Shown piece after piece: positions 61,876-64,000 of a stretch of DNA of 64,000 nucleotides. How positions within the stretch are numbered: position 1 is the stretch's first letter; every line of letters starts with the position of its first letter. Below the pieces are notes generated by a model, which was given only the letters and a program-made list of their open reading frames with translations, had not been told where the DNA came from and did not search any database. The translations under genes and the position numbers were made by a program. Source of the stretch: Inia geoffrensis (lineage: Eukaryota; Chordata; Mammalia; Artiodactyla; Iniidae); contig CM070900.1 of NCBI GenBank assembly GCA_036417435.1, positions 123,520,315-123,584,314 of the forward strand, written 5' to 3'.

Positions 61876-64000
61876 AGGGGCATATAGTTGTTTTACAATG
61901 TTGTCTTACTTTCTACTGTACAGTGGAGTTCCCTGTGCTATATATCAGGCTCTTATTAGTTATCTATTTTATACAAATTAGTGTATGTATGTCAAACCCA
62001 ATTTCCAATTCACCCCACCCCCACCCCCACCACTTTCCCCCCTTGGTGTCCATACATTTGTTCTCTATATCTGTGTCTCTATTTCTGCATTGCAAACTCT
62101 TTATCTGTACCATTTTTCTAGATACCACATATATGCGTTAATATACAATATTTGTTTTTCTCTTTCTGATTTACTTTACACTGTATGACAGTGTGCAGGT
62201 CCATCCACGTCTCTACAAATGACCCCATTTCATTCGTTTTTATGACTGAGTAATATTCCATTGTATATACGTTCCATATCTTCTTTATCCATTTGTCTAT
62301 CGAAGGGCATTTAGGTTGCTTCCATGACCTGGCCATTATAAATAGTGCTGCAATGAACACTGGGGTGCATGTGTCTTTTTGAATTATGGTTTTCTCTGGG
62401 TATATGCCCAGTAGTAGGATTACTGGGTCATATGGTAATTCTACTTTTAGTTTTTTAAGGAACCTCCATACTGTTCTCCATAGTGGCTGTATTAATTTAC
62501 ATTCCCACCAACAGTGCAAGAGGGTTCCCTTTCCTCCACACCCTCTCCAGCATTTATTGTTTGTAGATTTTCTGATGATGTCCATTCTAACTAGTGTGAG
62601 GTGCTACCTCACTGTAGCTTTGATTTTCATTTCTCTAATAATTAGTGATGTTGAGCAGCTTTTCATTGCCTGTTGGCCATCCCTATGTCTTCTTTGGAGA
62701 AATGTCTATTTAGGTCTTCTGCCCATTTTTGGATTCGGTCGTTTATTTTTTTGATGTTGAGCTGCATGAGCTGTTTATATATTTTGGAGATTAATCCTTT
62801 GTCCGTTGATTTGTTTGCAAATATTTTCTCCCATTCCGAGGGCTGTCTTTTCATCTTTTATATAGTTTCATTTGCAGTGCAAAAAATTTAAGTTTCATTA
62901 TATCCCATTTGTTTATTTTTGTTTTTATTTCCATTACTCTGGGAGGTGGGTCAAAAAAGATCTTGCTGTGATTAATGTCAGTGTTCTTCCCACGTTTTCC
63001 TCTAAGAGTTTTATAGTGTCTGGTCTTACATTTAAGTTTTAATCCATTTTGAGTTTATTTTTGTGTATGGTGTTAGTGGAGTGTTCTAATTTCATTGTTT
63101 TACATGTAGCTGTCCAGTTTTCCCAATGCCACTTATTGAAGAGACTGTCTTTTTCTCCATTGTATATCCTTGCCTCCTTTGTCAGAGATAAGTTGACCAT
63201 AGGTGTGTGGGTTTATCTCTGGGCTTTCTATGCAGTTCCATTGATCTATATGTCTGTTTTTGTGCCAGTACCATGTTGTCTTGATTACTGTAGCTTTGTA
63301 GTATAGTCTAAAGTCAGGGAGTTTGATTCCTCCAGCTCTGCTTTTTTTCTCAAGATCACTTTGGCTATTCGGGGTCTTTTGTGTTTCCATACAAATTGTA
63401 AGATTTTTTGATCTATTTCTGTGCAAAATACCATTGGTATTTTGATAGGGATTGCACTGAATCTGTGGATTGCTTTTAGTAGTACAGTCAAATTTTCACA
63501 ATATTGATTCTTCCAATCCAAGAACATGCTATATCTCTCCATCTGTTTGTGTCATCTTTGATTTCTTTCATCAGTGTTACAGTTTTCTGAATACAGGTCT
63601 TTTACCTCCTTAGGTAGGTTTATTCCTAGGTATTTTATTCTTTTTGCTGTAATGGTGAATGGGATTGTTTTCTTAAATTCTCTTTCAAATTTTTCGTTGT
63701 TAATATATAGGAATGCAAGAGATTTCTGTGCATTCATTTTATATCCTGCAACTTTACCAAATTCATTGGTTAGCTCTAGTAGTTTTCTGGTGGCATCTTT
63801 AGGATTTTCTATGTATAGTATCATGTCATCTGAAAACAGTGACAGTTTTACTTCTTCTTTTCTAATTTGTATTCCTTTTATTTCTTTTTCTTCTCTGATT
63901 GCCATGGTAGGACTTCCAAAACTATGTTGAGTAATAGTGGCGAGAGTGGACATCCTTGTATTGTTCCTGATCTTAGAGAAAATGCTTTCAGTTTTTCACC
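61876..64000 (-). mobile_element. L1, 3' part, continues beyond the window
   Basis: Reverse-oriented L1 from its 3' UTR ('gttgttttacaatgttgtct', 'gtacagtggagttccctgtg') up through ORF2 to the right edge. It is similar in subfamily to the younger L1 at 21535-22920. It is sense to MSH3, unlike most elements here. Its 5' part is outside the window. Confidence 0.92.
62118..63953 (-). pseudogene. L1 ORF2 remnant (RT to C-terminus)
   Basis: 63552-63953 (133 codons) carries the reverse-transcriptase palm segment with [14 protein letters not shown], where Ser replaces the usual Ala of FADD. 63285-63542 continues with [10 protein letters not shown]... and [14 protein letters not shown] text (here [11 protein letters not shown]), in a shifted frame relative to the neighbours. 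62118-62585 (155 codons) is the C-terminus with [18 protein letters not shown] and YTMEYYSVIK. Frameshifts between these blocks show that ORF2 is broken. Confidence 0.88.

Overview
This is a mammalian nuclear genomic window lying wholly inside one gene, the DNA mismatch-repair gene MSH3, which runs on the minus strand. Seven coding exons can be read. In transcript order they are 60694-60507, 59777-59609, 54023-53959, 51568-51452, 44953-44846, 39070-38959 and 10918-10761. All have canonical AG/GT splice borders, all join in one continuous reading frame, and none contains a stop. By length and protein content they match human MSH3 exons 14-20 (numbering recalled, not searched). They encode the lever/clamp part of the protein and the start of the ATPase domain, including the Walker A loop GPNMGGKS. 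Exons before 14 lie beyond the right end, and exons 21 to the 3' end lie beyond the left end.

The organism is most likely a cetacean, probably a toothed whale. The window holds thirteen CHR-type tRNA-Glu-derived SINEs ('ggcttccctggtggcgcagtgg...' and 'ggacttccctggtggtccagtgg...' types). Several have high CpG content, long A tails and near-perfect target-site duplications (TSDs), so they inserted recently. It also holds L1 3' ends of the cetartiodactyl type and a mariner of the type known from ruminants.

Layout: 1-10760 is the 3' intron (intron 20), with old L1, MIR, MER5-like and L2 pieces, a complete mariner carrying a nested SINE (7830-9384), and an L1 3' fragment with TSD (9918-10455). 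10919-38958 is a 28-kb intron (intron 19) built almost entirely of retroelements. It contains three L1 ORF2 remnants (12-19 kb), a younger 5'-truncated L1 (21.5-22.9 kb), a nearly full-length old L1 (24.0-31.2 kb) split by an LTR, several solo LTRs, an L2 split by an LTR, and six SINEs after the one at 13.8 kb. 39-61 kb holds the compact exon cluster, with MIRs, a second copy of the 32.2-kb LTR at 49.1 kb, and a few SINEs. 61.9-64 kb is the 3' part of a minus-strand L1 that runs off the end.

The window contains no other protein-coding gene, no functional RNA gene, no CRISPR array and no operon. I found no convincing undescribed molecular system. The points most worth a second look are the strong antisense bias of inserted elements relative to MSH3, the tandem 230-bp units in an L1 5' UTR, the nested mariner/SINE, the paired homologous solo LTRs, and an in-frame 14-residue duplication inside an L1 ORF2.
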